From Amycolatopsis granulosa (GTDB lineage Bacteria > Actinomycetota > Actinomycetes > Mycobacteriales > Pseudonocardiaceae): DNA of 64,000 nucleotides. Positions 52,798 through 60,901 of this stretch are shown here, piece by piece (within the stretch, counting starts at the first letter, position 1; each line of letters opens with the position of its first letter). Below the pieces are notes generated by a model. That model did not search any database. It worked only from the letters and a program-made list of their open reading frames with translations, and had not been told where the DNA came from. Position numbers and translations under genes: made by a program. Location: NCBI RefSeq assembly GCF_011758745.1, contig NZ_JAANOV010000001.1, forward strand, positions 5,394,001 through 5,458,000. The letters are read 5' to 3'.

Positions 52798-54021
52798 TCA
52801 CACTCCGGCGTGGCGGGTGCGGGCGACCGCCCGCAGCACCCGCCGCGCGGCCCGGTCGACCGGGCCGTCCCCGGCAACCACCACGCCGAGCCCGGGGAAC
52901 AGCGTCCGCAGGCGGGCGGCCTCGGCCGGGTCGTGCAACACCAGGTGCCCGCCCTCGCCCCGCTCGGCCATCCGCGCGGCGAACTCCCGCGCCCGGCCCT
53001 GGTCGTCCACCACGACGTCGGGAACCTCGTGCCCGTCGGCGCGCACCTCGGCACCGGCCGCCTCGAACGCGGACGTGACCGCCCGCGCGAAGCGGCTCGC
53101 GCCGGTGACGACCACCAGGTGGCCGTCGAAATCCGCGGCCCGGGCACGCCGCAGGTTCCGGCTCTCCGGCGCGCCCTCGACGTGCTCGACCAGCTCGGCC
53201 GCGCACCGCGCGATCACGTCCGGCCGCTCCCGGGGAATCCAGTGCCCGCCGGGCAGCCGCCGCACCCACAGCCGTGGCGCCCACCGGGCCACCTGGGTCT
53301 GCAGGGCGGGCGTCACGTAGGGATCGCCGAGCGGGGCGAGCACCTGCACCGGGATCTCCGCCGGCCGCGGCCGCGGCCGGGACAGCCGGGCCCCGATGTT
53401 GGCCCGGTACAGCTCCAGCCCGTGCACCGCGTCCGCCACCGCCGGGCGGCCCGCGGCGCTGCCGGACAGCTTCTCCAGCAGCCGCCCGCCCAGGCCGGAC
53501 CGCCAGCCCAGCTCGGGCACGAGCGGGATCTGGAAGAACAGGATGTAGGTCGAGTGGAGCAGCTGCCGCAGCGCGGGCGCCCAGCGCGCGGGATTGCGCA
53601 GCCGGCTGCGCAACCAGTCGGCTGCGTGGTCCAGGGACGGGCCGGAGATCGAGGTGAACGACGCGATCCGGCCGCGCAACGCGTCCGAGGTGACGGCGTG
53701 CCAGCTCTGGATCGAGCCCCAGTCGTGGGCGAGCAGGTGCGCCGGCCGGTCCGGGCTGACCGCCGCGAGCACCGCGGTGAGGTCCTCGGTGAGCCGGTCG
53801 AGCCGGTAGTCCGCGCGGCGGGCCGGACGGTCGGACTCGCCGGCGCCGCGCACGTCGTAGGTGACGACGTGGAACCGGGGCGCCAGCTCGGCCACCACGC
53901 CGTCCCACACCGAGCGGTCGTCGGGGTAGCCGTGCACGCACACCACGACCGGGGCGGCCGGGTCCCCGGTTTCGGCCACCGCGATCCGTGTGCCGTCGGG
54001 AGACACCACTCGCCGGACCAC
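52798..54021 (-). CDS. EphD-like alpha/beta hydrolase with truncated SDR tail
   Basis: 407 residues. Residues 1-290 are an alpha/beta hydrolase of the epoxide-hydrolase type: H-G-Y-P-D-D near 30-35 (oxyanion), H-D-W-G near 99-102 with nucleophile D100, and P-G-G-H-W with the catalytic His. From about 297 the sequence resembles the start of a short-chain dehydrogenase (V-V-V-T-G-A-S-R-F-A-R-A), but the Gly-rich loop is altered and only about 110 residues remain, without N-A-G or Y-x-x-x-K. Mycobacterial EphD has both domains complete. GTG 54021 has GAGGAGG. The hydrolase is likely active, the SDR not. Confidence 0.85.
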   Translation of the reverse strand: MVRRVVSPDGTRIAVAETGDPAAPVVVCVHGYPDDRSVWDGVVAELAPRFHVVTYDVRGAGESDRPARRADYRLDRLTEDLTAVLAAVSPDRPAHLLAHDWGSIQSWHAVTSDALRGRIASFTSISGPSLDHAADWLRSRLRNPARWAPALRQLLHSTYILFFQIPLVPELGWRSGLGGRLLEKLSGSAAGRPAVADAVHGLELYRANIGARLSRPRPRPAEIPVQVLAPLGDPYVTPALQTQVARWAPRLWVRRLPGGHWIPRERPDVIARCAAELVEHVEGAPESRNLRRARAADFDGHLVVVTGASRFARAVTSAFEAAGAEVRADGHEVPDVVVDDQGRAREFAARMAERGEGGHLVLHDPAEAARLRTLFPGLGVVVAGDGPVDRAARRVLRAVARTRHAGV

Positions 54022-54367
54022 GCCGCCTCCTCGCTGAAGCTATTACCCGAAGTAACACCTATCGCGGTCGAGCATCGACGGCGGCCGGGGTGTTGTCAAG
54101 GGCGGCAACGGTGATCATTCCACCCGCGTGAGTGACGCACCAAGGGCGGATGTCCTGTGCGGCAACGGAAATCTCCGCGCCGCGGGGCTGATCGTTTTCC
54201 CGGCGCCGAGCAGCGGGGAGCGGCTCCGGCCGTGCCCCGGATCGTGATCACAAGGTGGTCTGTGTCACATTCCTGCCCCGGGTTTGCCGCGGGGCGCGCG
54301 GGCATCCGGTCCGCGGGCCGATCACGGTGCGGCCCGGAATCCGTTGACACGAAGGGAACCCAGGAAC
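54022..54367. other. 346-base regulatory gap between divergent genes
   Basis: Holds a TATTAC-CCGAA-GTAACA operator-like repeat (54041-54057) and a minus-strand TTGACA (54098-54093). Further right are the palindromes GTGATCAC (54244-54251) and TGTGTCACA (54261-54269). I looked for a c-di-AMP riboswitch because a secreted-protein gene follows, but found no convincing conserved core. Confidence 0.5.
54041..54057. promoter_or_regulatory. Operator-like repeat before EphD-like gene
   Basis: TATTAC (54041-54046), 5 bases, GTAACA (54052-54057): inverted repeat with one mismatch, 20 bases before the GTG. Resembles TetR-type operators; no adjacent regulator. Confidence 0.45.
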
Positions 54368-54742
54368 ATGAACGTTCGTCGCTTCGCGATCGCCGGCCTG
54401 CTGGCCGTTCCGTTGTCGTTCGGCGCCGCGGGCATCGCCTCCGCGGACAGCTACGGCTCGTCCACCGCTTCCGCCGGCCCCTACGGCGCCGTGATCACCA
54501 GCACCGGCGCGGTCGCGGGCCACGACAACGACGGCCGGGATCACCATTACGCCGCCTACTACGACTCGGTCCTGTCGGCCGGCCCGTACGGCGCTGGTGG
54601 CGGGTACATCGTGTCCGGCACCGACGGTCACAGCGGCTTCTACGCGGGCAAGTGGGCGTGGGCCGGCCCGGGCGGCGCGCACTCCGGTGAGGTGCACGCG
54701 ACGGCCGGCCACCACCACACCCACGACTGGGACGACAACTGA
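54368..54742 (+). CDS. Small secreted Gly/Tyr/His-rich protein
   Basis: 124 residues. Signal peptide 1-26 (V-R-R-F-A-I-A-G-L-L-A-V-P-L-S-F) with A-S-A cleavage before D-S. The mature part has two copies of S-A-G-P-Y-G-A (near 36 and 74) and a His-rich end, A-G-H-H-H-T-H-D-W-D-D, which could bind metal. No Cys. ATG 54368 follows CAGGAAC. No known family. Possibly a spore- or cell-surface protein; palindromes upstream suggest a cAMP-receptor-like or developmental regulator. Confidence 0.8.
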   Translation: MNVRRFAIAGLLAVPLSFGAAGIASADSYGSSTASAGPYGAVITSTGAVAGHDNDGRDHHYAAYYDSVLSAGPYGAGGGYIVSGTDGHSGFYAGKWAWAGPGGAHSGEVHATAGHHHTHDWDDN

Positions 54743-54768
54743 CGCGGTCCGGCAACGCATCTCGTCCA

Positions 54769-54800
54769 GTGGTGGCCCCCGCTCCGGCAGGGGCCACCAC
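54769..54800 (+). terminator. Hairpin after secreted-protein gene
   Basis: GTGGTGGCCCC (54769-54779) pairs perfectly with GGGGCCACCAC (54790-54800), 11 base pairs and loop of 10. Confidence 0.65.
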
Positions 54801-54859
54801 TTCCGTGCCGCTGGTGGCCCGTCCGGTGTGGACGGAACGAACAGTCCTCCGTGGACAGT

Positions 54860-55156
54860 TCAGCCGCCGGCCATGGCACCCATCACGAGGAACGGTTCGG
54901 TGCCCGCGGCCACCGGTGCGGGCAGCGGGGCGTCCGGCTCCTGGTGCGAGAGGTCCTGCTCGCAGGCGAAGAACCGCACGAACGCCCGTCGCTTGCCGGT
55001 GCCGTGCTCGCGGATCGTGCCGCACAGCGCCGGGTACCGGGCTTCCAGCGCGTCCAGTACGGCGCGCTGCGTCACCGGGCCGTCGAGATCGAGCTCGACC
55101 TCACCGTCGATGTGCGCGATGGTGCGCAGGTGCGCTGGCAGGTGAACGCGGATCAT
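54860..55156 (-). CDS. MoaD/ThiS-family ubiquitin-like protein
   Basis: 98 residues, beta-grasp fold. [11 protein letters not shown], a T-Q-R-A-V-L-D-A-L helix, and the C-terminal Gly-Gly tail (G-A-M-A-G-G) that E1-like enzymes adenylate or thiocarboxylate. ATG 55156 overlaps the stop of the propeller gene (ATGA). It could supply sulfur in molybdopterin synthesis or modify the coupled propeller; no MoaE or E1 gene is adjacent. Confidence 0.88.
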   Translation of the reverse strand: MIRVHLPAHLRTIAHIDGEVELDLDGPVTQRAVLDALEARYPALCGTIREHGTGKRRAFVRFFACEQDLSHQEPDAPLPAPVAAGTEPFLVMGAMAGG

Positions 55157-56268
55157 GGCAGCGTCTGGACCTCCACGGACAGGACCGCAGGCAGATCCCG
55201 CACGATCGGCGCCCAGGTGTCCCCGGAGTCGGCCGAGGCGTAGACCTGACCGCCGGTGGTGCCGAAGTAGACCCCGCACGACTCCAGCGAGTCCACCGCC
55301 ATCGCGTCCCGCAGCACGTTGACGTAGCAGTTCTCCTGCGGCAGCCCGGCGGTGAGCGGTTCCCACTCGGAACCGCCGGTGCGGCTGCGGTACACGCGCA
55401 GCCGGCCCTCCGGCGGGAAGTGGTGCTCGTCGCTCTTGATCGGCACCACGTACACCGTGTCCGGCTCGTGCGCGTGCACGTCGATGACGAACCCGAAGTC
55501 GGTGGGCAGGTCGCCGCTGATCTCGTACCAGTTGCCGCCACCGTCGTCGCTGCGCATGACGTCCCAGTGCTTCTGCATGAACAGCACGTCCGGGCGCTGC
55601 GGGTGCCGGGCGATGTGGTGCACGCAGTGGCCCACCTCGGCGTCCGGATCCGGGATCTGGCCCGACCGCAGGCCGTGGTTGATCGCCTGCCACGTCTTGC
55701 CGCCGTCGTCGGTGCGGAACGCGCCGGCCGCGGAGATGGCGATGACCAGCCGGTTCGGGTCACGCGGGTCCTGGATGACGGTGTGCAGGCACATGCCGCC
55801 CGCGCCCGGCTGCCAGTGCGGGCCCGAACCGTGCCCGCGCAGGCCCGGCAGCTCCTGCCAGCTCGCGCCCGCGTCGTTCGAGCGGAACAGCGCCGCGTCC
55901 TCGACCCCGGCGTAGACCAGGTCGGGATCGGTCAGCGACGGCTCCAGGTGCCACACCCGGGCGAACTCCCACGGGTGCGGTGTGCCGTCGTACCACTGGT
56001 GCGTGCCCGGCACGCCGTCGTAGGCGAACTCGTTGCCCACCGGCTGCCAGGTCTTCCCGCCGTCGTCGGACCGCTGGATCAGCTGGCCGAACCAGCTGGT
56101 CGACTGGGAGGCGAAGATCCGGTCCGGATCGGCGGGCGAGCCCTTGACGTGGAAGATCTCCCAGCCCGGGAAGTGCGGCCCGCTCACCGCCCAGTCGGTG
56201 CGCCGCTCGTCGGAGGTCAGGACGAACGCACCCTTACGGGTGCCGACCAGCACGCGAACCCCGCCCAT
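55153..56268 (-). CDS. BNR/sialidase-type beta-propeller protein
   Basis: 371 residues with five Asp-box/BNR repeats: [32 protein letters not shown] and S-A-D-S-G-D-T-W. No signal peptide, so cytoplasmic. The Arg triad and Glu/Tyr of true sialidases are not evident, so it is probably not an exosialidase. Coupled to a MoaD-like gene by ATGA. ATG 56268 has AAGGAG. Function unknown. Confidence 0.85.
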   Translation of the reverse strand: MGGVRVLVGTRKGAFVLTSDERRTDWAVSGPHFPGWEIFHVKGSPADPDRIFASQSTSWFGQLIQRSDDGGKTWQPVGNEFAYDGVPGTHQWYDGTPHPWEFARVWHLEPSLTDPDLVYAGVEDAALFRSNDAGASWQELPGLRGHGSGPHWQPGAGGMCLHTVIQDPRDPNRLVIAISAAGAFRTDDGGKTWQAINHGLRSGQIPDPDAEVGHCVHHIARHPQRPDVLFMQKHWDVMRSDDGGGNWYEISGDLPTDFGFVIDVHAHEPDTVYVVPIKSDEHHFPPEGRLRVYRSRTGGSEWEPLTAGLPQENCYVNVLRDAMAVDSLESCGVYFGTTGGQVYASADSGDTWAPIVRDLPAVLSVEVQTLP

Positions 56269-56408
56269 CGCCGCTCCTTCCCGCATCCGGTCACCAGACC
56301 CTAAGGAGCGCGGCCGGGGCGCGTCTTCTCCAATCTTGCGGTGTGCCGCCGTCACCACCGGTTCCCCGGGCGGCCGGGCGGGTGACCGCGCCCGGGTGCC
56401 CGGGTGCG

Positions 56409-57236
56409 TCAGACCTTGCGCCAGTCGTCGTGGCCGAGGGCCGACGCGCCCTGCGGGCCCATGAGCAGCATGCCGCCGTCCACCACGTACGACGAGCCGG
56501 TCACGTAGCTCGCCGCGGGCGTGGTCAGGAACGCCACCACCGCGGCGACCTCCTGCGCGTGCCCGGTCCGTCCGAGCGGCACCCCCGGGCGCACCTGGTC
56601 GTGCGGGTTCACGTCCGTCTGGCCGGTCATCGGCGTGGAGATCTCGCCCGGCGCGACCGAATTGACCGTGATGCCGTACTCGGCCAGCTCCAGTGCGAGC
56701 ACCTTCGTCAGCATGCCCAGCCCGGCCTTCGCCGCGCAGTAGGGCGCCGCGCCGACCTTCGGGGCGTGCTCGTGCACGCTCGTGATGTTCACGATCCGCC
56801 CGCCCCGGCCGGCTTCGATCATGTGCCGCGCCGCCCGCTGCGCGCACAGGAACGCGCCGTCGAGGTCCACGCTCAGCACGTGCCGCCAGGTGTCGAAGTC
56901 CATGTCCATCGCCCGCTGACCGGTGCCCGTGCCGGCGCAGTTCACCAGCACGTCCACGCCGCCGAGCGCCCCGGCCAGCTCGTCGATCGCCGCCGCGGCC
57001 GTGGGCAGGTCACCCAGGTCCAGGCGGCGCACCTCGGCGCGGGCGCCGGCCTCGCGGACCTGCTCCGCGGTCGACTCCGCGCCCGCGGAGTCGCGGTGCC
57101 AGGTGATGCCGACGTCCACCCCGCCGCCACCGAGCGCGACCGCGATCGCGCGTCCGATGCCGGAATCGGATCCGGTGACGATCGCGGTGCGCGGCCGTCC
57201 GCCCTGTTCTGCGGGGAGGGGAGCTGTCTGCGTCAT
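56409..57236 (-). CDS. Short-chain dehydrogenase/reductase
   Basis: 275 residues, classical [12 protein letters not shown] near 21-29 binds NAD(P), V-N-C-A-G near 97-101, and the catalytic Ser and Y-C-A-A-K near 165-169. C-terminal [13 protein letters not shown] is typical. Oxidises or reduces an alcohol or ketone; substrate unknown. It is 31 bases downstream of the HtrA gene and on its strand. Confidence 0.92.
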   Translation of the reverse strand: MTQTAPLPAEQGGRPRTAIVTGSDSGIGRAIAVALGGGGVDVGITWHRDSAGAESTAEQVREAGARAEVRRLDLGDLPTAAAAIDELAGALGGVDVLVNCAGTGTGQRAMDMDFDTWRHVLSVDLDGAFLCAQRAARHMIEAGRGGRIVNITSVHEHAPKVGAAPYCAAKAGLGMLTKVLALELAEYGITVNSVAPGEISTPMTGQTDVNPHDQVRPGVPLGRTGHAQEVAAVVAFLTTPAASYVTGSSYVVDGGMLLMGPQGASALGHDDWRKV

Positions 57237-57266
57237 GCCCCGGCACCTACCCGCCGCCCCGGCGGC

Positions 57267-58442
57267 CTAACCCACCGGACCCTCGACCAGGGTGGTGCTC
57301 GCGCTGTGCTGCTGACCCGCCTGGTCCAGCCAGGTGATGGTGACGTGGTCGCCCGGGTGCAGCGTGTCCATCACCGCGGTCAGATCCGTCGCCGACCCGA
57401 CCGCACGGCCGTTCAGCTGGGTGACGACGTCGCCGGCGACGAGCCCGGCGTCGTCGGCCGGGCCGCCGGAGACGACCTGCTGCACCAGCGCGCCCGGGCC
57501 GCCGGCGTCGCTCACCGACACCCCGAGGAACGCCGACGCTCCGATGTGGACGGTGTCGGACGGGTGGGCCGTCTCGATCTGCCGTGCCAGGGTCAGCGCG
57601 TCGTCGATCGGGATGGCGAACCCGCTCACCCCCTCGGGCGCGCGTCCGGCGCGGCCGAACTGGTATCCGGTCGAGGCGGCGGTGTTCATCCCGATCACCC
57701 GGCCCTGCGCATCGGCCAGCGCGCCACCCGAATCGCCCGACTGGATGTTCGCGTCCACCTGGATCAGCCCGGTCAGCTGTTCCGAGCTGCCCGACGACTC
57801 GTCCGTCGCGGTGATCGACTGGTTCAGCGCCGTCACCTTGCCGGGGGAGACGCTCGGTGCGCCGCCGTCGCCGCCGGCGTTGCCCAGCCCCACCACCGGG
57901 TCGCCGACCGCCACCGGCGAGGAATCACCGGTGGTGACCGTGCCCAGCCCGGAGGCGTCCTGCAGCTGCAGCACCGCCACGTCCCGCGTCCGGCTGTAGC
58001 CGAGCACCTCGGCCCGGTAGCTGCGGCCGGTGTCCACGTCGGTCGCCTTGATGCTCGTGGCCCCCGCCACCACGTGGTTGTTGGTCAGCACCTTGCCGTC
58101 GGCGCTGAGCACCATCCCCGTTCCCGCGGCCTGCTGCCCGGAGTAGCCGAGCGTGGAGTAGACGTCGACCAGCCCGGGCGCGACCTTGTCGGTGACCGCC
58201 TGCACGTCGAGTGTGCTGCTGCTGGTCTGGCGGTTGTGCAGGGTGCGGTCCAGCGGAGCGGAGGTGCCCCCGGTCGGCAGCGCGTCGCGCCCCAGGTCCC
58301 ACGCCACGAAACCCAGCGCGACCAGCACCACCAGGCCGAGCACGCTCAGCAGCGCCCGCGGTCCGCGCCGGCGCCGCCGGGGCGGCTGCGGCGGTGGTGG
58401 CGGCGGAGCCCAGGGATCGTGGTGCGGTGGGTAGTAGGTCAT
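57267..58442 (-). CDS. HtrA/DegP-like membrane serine protease with PDZ
   Basis: 391 residues. Pro-rich cytoplasmic start (residues 4-20), one membrane helix at 29-48, then a trypsin-like protease with His123 (T-N-N-H-V-V), Asp154 (T-R-D-V-A-V) and Ser238 (S-G-D-S-G-G). The C-terminal PDZ domain spans about 295-385 (D-A-G-L-V-A-G-D-V-V). It degrades misfolded envelope proteins outside the membrane. ATG 58442 has GAGGAG. Divergent from a stress-type operon. Confidence 0.92.
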   Translation of the reverse strand: MTYYPPHHDPWAPPPPPPQPPRRRRRGPRALLSVLGLVVLVALGFVAWDLGRDALPTGGTSAPLDRTLHNRQTSSSTLDVQAVTDKVAPGLVDVYSTLGYSGQQAAGTGMVLSADGKVLTNNHVVAGATSIKATDVDTGRSYRAEVLGYSRTRDVAVLQLQDASGLGTVTTGDSSPVAVGDPVVGLGNAGGDGGAPSVSPGKVTALNQSITATDESSGSSEQLTGLIQVDANIQSGDSGGALADAQGRVIGMNTAASTGYQFGRAGRAPEGVSGFAIPIDDALTLARQIETAHPSDTVHIGASAFLGVSVSDAGGPGALVQQVVSGGPADDAGLVAGDVVTQLNGRAVGSATDLTAVMDTLHPGDHVTITWLDQAGQQHSASTTLVEGPVG

Positions 58443-58528
58443 GGGTGCCTCTCCTCCGCCGTCCAGTGAACCCCTCCTCCCTGAGATTCGCCTGCGGCGC
58501 GACCGTGAAACACCTGAGAGGCCCGCGC

Positions 58529-58553
58529 GTTTGTGAAGTTGACCAAGGGGTAC
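58529..58553 (+). promoter_or_regulatory. Sigma-B/F-type stress promoter
   Basis: GTTT (58529-58532), 15 bases, GGGTAC (58548-58553), then 10 bases to ATG 58564. The best match in the window to the GTTT-N15-GGGTA class used by stress sigma factors. Confidence 0.7.
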
Positions 58554-58563
58554 ACCCGATCTG

Positions 58564-59001
58564 ATGCGAAAGGGGACGGCCTGTGCGGGCCTCGCGCTCG
58601 CGGTCACGCTCACCGCCTGTTCTGCCGGCTCGGCGTCGAGCTACACGGACAGCGCGGTCGTCTCCGCGCAGGAGGGACTGGCCGCGGTCGGTACCCTGCA
58701 CCGGATCGTCCAGGCCCACCAGCAGGGCCGCCTGTTCCCGACCTTCACCACCGCCGCGGTGGACGACGTGATGGCAACGGCCACCAAAGCACTGGACGAT
58801 GTGGACAATCAGCAACCGTCCGCGCCCGGCACCCGGCAGGTCTACGACGAGTTGCACCCCCGCCTGCAGGACGCGGTGGCGCGGGCCACCGAAGCGCAGG
58901 AGGCCCTCCAGGCGGGTGATGCCGGCCGGATCGCCGCGGCCGACACCCAGCTGGTGCGGGTGACCGGCGAGCTGACCGCCTTCGTGAAGAGCCACCGATG
59001 A
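58564..59001 (+). CDS. Predicted lipoprotein, 145 aa
   Basis: 145 residues. Signal peptide 1-18 and lipobox L-T-A-C with Cys19. The mature part is helical and Ala/Gln/Thr-rich (A-V-D-D-V-M-A-T-A-T-K-A-L, then A-T-E-A-Q-E-A-L-Q), likely an extracytoplasmic four-helix domain. ATGA overlap with the NRAMP gene downstream, so it may assist metal uptake or sense the envelope. No recognised family. Confidence 0.8.
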   Translation: MRKGTACAGLALAVTLTACSAGSASSYTDSAVVSAQEGLAAVGTLHRIVQAHQQGRLFPTFTTAAVDDVMATATKALDDVDNQQPSAPGTRQVYDELHPRLQDAVARATEAQEALQAGDAGRIAAADTQLVRVTGELTAFVKSHR

Positions 59002-60230
59002 AGAAGGTGCTCGCCGTCACCCTGGGCATCCTCACCGCGATCGGCGGGTTCGTCGACATCGGCGACCTCGTCGCCAACGCCCAGTCCGGCGCCCGGTTCG
59101 GCATGCGGCAGGCCTGGGTCGTCGTCATCGGCGTGGTGGGTATCTGCGTGTTCGCCGAGATGTCCGGCCGGGTCGCCGCGGTCAGCCAGCGCCCGGTGTT
59201 CGACCTGGTGCGCGAGCGGCTCGGCCCGCGCACCGCGATGGCCAACCTCATCGGGTCCTACCTGGTCACCCTGCTGACCCTGACCGCCGAGGTCGGCGGT
59301 GTCGCGCTCACCATCCAGCTCGTCACCGGGCTGCCGCACCTGCTGTGGGTGCCGCTGGCCGCCATCGCCGTGTGGCTGGTGCTGTGGCGGGTGAAGTTCC
59401 AGCTGATGGAGCAGGTGTTCGGCGCGCTCGGGCTGGCGCTCGTGGTGTTCGTCGTCGCGCTGGTCGCGCTCGACCCGCCGTGGGGCGGCTTCGCGCACCA
59501 GGTCACGCACATCGGCCCGCCGCAGGGCGAGAACTGGGCCACGTGGGGCTACCTGGCGGTGTCGCTGTTCGCCTCGGCCCTGACGCCGTACGAGGTGTTC
59601 TTCTTCTCCTCCGGCGGCGTCGAGGAGAAGTGGACGGCGCGGGACCTGATGACCGAGCGCAGCAACACCTTGGTCGGGTTCCCGCTGGGCGGGGTGCTCG
59701 GCCTGGCGATCATGGGTTGTGCCGCCACCGTGTTCGAACCGGCCGGGATCCAGGTCAACCAGCTCAGCCAGACGGCGCTGCCGGTGGCGGTCGCGCTGGG
59801 CAAGTTCGGCCTGGCCGTGGTCATGCTCGGGTTCTTCGCCGCCACCTTCGGCGCCGCGCTGGAGACCGGTCTGTCCACCGGGTACACGATCGCGCAGTAC
59901 TTCGGGTGGCAGTGGGGCAAGATGGTCCGCCCGCGCGAGGCGGCCCGCTTCCACACGGTGATCCTGGTCAGCATCCTGCTCGGCACCGCCGTGCTGCTGA
60001 CCACCGTCGATCCGGTGCAGATCACCGAGCTGTCGCTGTTGTTCAGCGCGGTGGTGCTGCCGCTGACCTACCTGCCGATCCTGGTCGTCGCCAACGACCG
60101 GGACTACCTCGGCGAGAACGCCAACGGGCGGGTGCAGAACTTCCTCGGCGTCGCCTTCCTGGTGATCATCCTGGTCGCCGCGATCGCCGCGGTCCCGCTC
60201 ATGATCGTCACGGGGATGGGGCAATCATGA
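58998..60230 (+). CDS. NRAMP-family metal transporter, variant motifs
   Basis: 410 residues, about eleven helices. The first-helix metal motif D-P-G-N is D-I-G-D here (D20 and D23). The sixth-helix M-P-H-N motif appears as T-P-Y-E (residues 196-199) after A-S-A-L. Loss of the metal-binding Met usually removes preference for Mn/Fe; NRMT Mg transporters also lack it, and this protein also replaces Asn with acidic residues. Substrate may be Mg or another ion; inference. Coupled on both sides by ATGA overlaps. Confidence 0.85.
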   Translation: MKKVLAVTLGILTAIGGFVDIGDLVANAQSGARFGMRQAWVVVIGVVGICVFAEMSGRVAAVSQRPVFDLVRERLGPRTAMANLIGSYLVTLLTLTAEVGGVALTIQLVTGLPHLLWVPLAAIAVWLVLWRVKFQLMEQVFGALGLALVVFVVALVALDPPWGGFAHQVTHIGPPQGENWATWGYLAVSLFASALTPYEVFFFSSGGVEEKWTARDLMTERSNTLVGFPLGGVLGLAIMGCAATVFEPAGIQVNQLSQTALPVAVALGKFGLAVVMLGFFAATFGAALETGLSTGYTIAQYFGWQWGKMVRPREAARFHTVILVSILLGTAVLLTTVDPVQITELSLLFSAVVLPLTYLPILVVANDRDYLGENANGRVQNFLGVAFLVIILVAAIAAVPLMIVTGMGQS

Positions 60231-60622
60231 TCCTCGGCCGGCCGGACCCGCTGCGGGTCGAGTTCCACCTCCTGGACCGCCAGATCGTCGACGTCGACGG
60301 GCATCCGGTGGGCAAGGTCGACGACGTCGAGCTGACCCGCGACGACGACGGCACCTACCGGGTGACCGCGCTGCTGACCGGCCAGTACGTGCTGGGCCGG
60401 CGGGTCGGCGGACTGCTCGGCAGGGTGCTGTGCTGGCTGGGCGCCCGGCTCGGCGGCGGGCGGGTCGAGCCGGTGCGGATCGGCTTCGAGCACGTGCAGC
60501 GGGTGAGCAGCGACGTGACCCTGTCGCTGCGCGCGGAGGTGCTGGCCGAGCAGCCGTTGGAACGCTGGTTGCGCGACAAGTTCATCGCGCGGATCCCGGG
60601 GTCCGGTCATGCCGGCGGATGA
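60227..60622 (+). CDS. PRC-barrel-domain protein, 131 aa
   Basis: 131 residues. The N-terminal part (V-E-F-H-L-L-D-R-Q-I-V-D-V-D-G-H-P-V-G-K-V near 10-30) is PRC-barrel-like. The middle is Gly/Leu-rich (near 50-75) and may lie against the membrane. Starts in the NRAMP stop (ATGA). PRC barrels in transport operons often act as cytoplasmic accessory or sensor units. Function here is unproven. Confidence 0.8.
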   Translation: MILGRPDPLRVEFHLLDRQIVDVDGHPVGKVDDVELTRDDDGTYRVTALLTGQYVLGRRVGGLLGRVLCWLGARLGGGRVEPVRIGFEHVQRVSSDVTLSLRAEVLAEQPLERWLRDKFIARIPGSGHAGG

Positions 60623-60890
60623 GGTCGTGCGGGCCGGCCAGCTGCTCGGCCGCCGGGTCTACGACGCGCGGGGGCGGAAGCTGGGGAAGGTGACGGACCT
60701 GATCACCCGCCCCGACGCGGACGGGCAGGAACGGACCGTCGCGGTGCTGGTCAGCCACGGCCGGCGCGGGCGGCTGCTCGGGTACGAGCGGAGCAGCCAG
60801 CGCGGGCCGTGGCTGCTGGCGTGGCTGGCGAAGGTCGTGCACCGGGGGACGCGGGAAATACCGTGGTCCGAGGTGCACTGGTCGCCGTGA
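60609..60890 (+). CDS. PRC-barrel-domain protein, 93 aa
   Basis: 93 residues. R-R-V-Y-D-A-R-G-R-K-L-G-K-V-T-D-L near 14-31 is the PRC core. The C-terminus has W-L-L-A-W-L-A-K-V-V and an E-I-P-W-S-E-V ending. Overlaps the preceding gene by 14 bases. Last gene of the operon; ends 11 bases from the convergent repeat protein. A second, shorter PRC domain suggests a hetero-oligomer with its neighbour. Confidence 0.78.
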   Translation: MPADEVVRAGQLLGRRVYDARGRKLGKVTDLITRPDADGQERTVAVLVSHGRRGRLLGYERSSQRGPWLLAWLAKVVHRGTREIPWSEVHWSP

Positions 60891-60901
60891 CCGCGCGCGG
60901 G

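Noticed and set aside
54022-54367. c-di-AMP riboswitch upstream of the secreted-protein gene
   Set aside because: Such riboswitches occur before secreted cell-wall genes in actinomycetes, but I could not align the conserved core here.
55153-56268. Sialidase
   Set aside because: Asp boxes alone are not diagnostic; no signal peptide and no recognisable catalytic Arg triad.
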